64,000 nt of DNA from Enterococcus faecalis (lineage in GTDB: Bacteria; Bacillota; Bacilli; Lactobacillales; Enterococcaceae), in contig NZ_CP118962.1 in the NCBI RefSeq assembly GCF_029024925.1, forward strand, positions 1,706,001 to 1,770,000, given 5' to 3'. A model generated the notes under the pieces. The model was not told the origin of the DNA and searched no databases. It saw only the letters and a program-made list of their open reading frames with translations. Positions 63,676 through 64,000 of the stretch are shown here, piece after piece (the first letter of the stretch is position 1; each line of letters starts with the position of its first letter). The position numbers were made by a program, and so were the translations under genes.

Positions 63676-64000
63676 AAAAAGCTTCTTTTTTTAAATTTTC
63701 TCTTATACGTTTTTTCAGATTATTTTTTGCTGTCATTGATATTGTAGAATCTATTTTTTCGACCAAATCTTGTTTAAACATTTTTTGTATTTCTGTTTTA
63801 CTATATTCTTTGGTAAATACCGACAATTGTTTCGCTAAAAATTTTATTTGGTTTGAGGAAAGCAATGACATAAAATTACTAAAAGAAATATTAGGATTTA
63901 ATCTTGCTTTCCTAATAAATCGAATTTTCAAAGCATTTAACTCTTCACCACTGACCAATATAATTCCCCAATATTTTGGGACAATATAAGCAACAGATTC
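63674..64000 (-). CDS. sce7726-type protein, C-terminal part (continues past window)
   Basis: The minus-strand frame is open from 63674 to the window edge, so the TTG at 63958 is not needed as a start. The visible 108 residues include SVAYIVPKYWGIILVSGEEL, then LNALKIRFIRKARLNPNISF and a Lys-rich end. This helical C-terminal part is consistent with the sce7726 family, whose members sit beside Beta/sce7725-type genes. Its N-terminus lies outside. Assignment depends partly on its neighbour. Confidence 0.55.
   Translation of the reverse strand, partial: ESVAYIVPKYWGIILVSGEELNALKIRFIRKARLNPNISFSNFMSLLSSNQIKFLAKQLSVFTKEYSKTEIQKMFKQDLVEKIDSTISMTAKNNLKKRIRENLKKEAF

Overview
The window looks like a low-GC Firmicute chromosome of the Enterococcus faecalis type. 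The reasons are the glycolytic order cggR-gap-pgk-tpi-eno, the hisS-aspS pair behind a T-box, the comG-ytxK-ackA order, a GH25/LysM lysin matching E. faecalis AtlC, and a siphovirus prophage integrated in the comG operon. Names come from recognised sequence patterns; no database search was possible.

Positions 1-9100 hold a truncated membrane-protein gene, a 49-residue orphan, a DUF1801 and a DUF2200 gene with a dispersed repeat packed between them, and a complete gfr-type operon read on the minus strand. That operon has a sigma-54 activator (gfrR), mannose-family PTS components EIIA, EIIB, EIIC and EIID, and two SIS-domain deglycases (gfrE, gfrF). It should import and split glycated amino acids (fructoselysine/glucoselysine type). 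A near-perfect -24/-12 promoter lies on the gfrR terminator, and EIIB carries an in-frame TGA.

Positions 9100-11900 hold an unexplained hairpin-rich spacer and a two-gene unit of a TIR-domain protein and an HD-type dGTPase. This pair is a candidate anti-phage system.

Positions 12200-35650 are core genome: eno, tpiA, pgk, gap and cggR; a YitT-family protein; a vitamin-B6-like kinase with an ECF substrate component and a UPF0340 protein; aspS and hisS behind a T-box whose specifier reads as Asp; dtd and relA; rsmE, prmA, a DUF3013 gene and a 3-methyladenine glycosylase; rarA followed by a 6S RNA; a small membrane protein; a second copy of the dispersed repeat; a universal stress protein; ackA; and a YtxK-like methyltransferase.

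Positions 35776-36895 are the end of the comG operon (comGG, comGF, comGE and the last codons of comGD). Upstream of these the sequence becomes prophage, so the competence-pilus operon is split by the integration.

Positions 36900-64000 are the prophage, read mainly on the minus strand. From high to low coordinates it runs: part of a convergent sce7726/sce7725(Beta)-type pair, small and large terminase, portal, minor head protein with an ADP-ribosyltransferase-like tail, small genes, scaffold, capsid, connectors, tail tube with an Ig-like domain, frameshifted chaperones, tape measure, Dit, Tal with lysozyme and CHAP domains, BppU-like baseplate, short fibre cassettes including a collagen-like one, XkdX, two lysis membrane proteins, muramidase, cold-shock protein, two decayed tRNA-Met copies, ferrochelatase and a 41-residue membrane peptide. 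The integrase, repressor and replication genes must lie beyond 64000.
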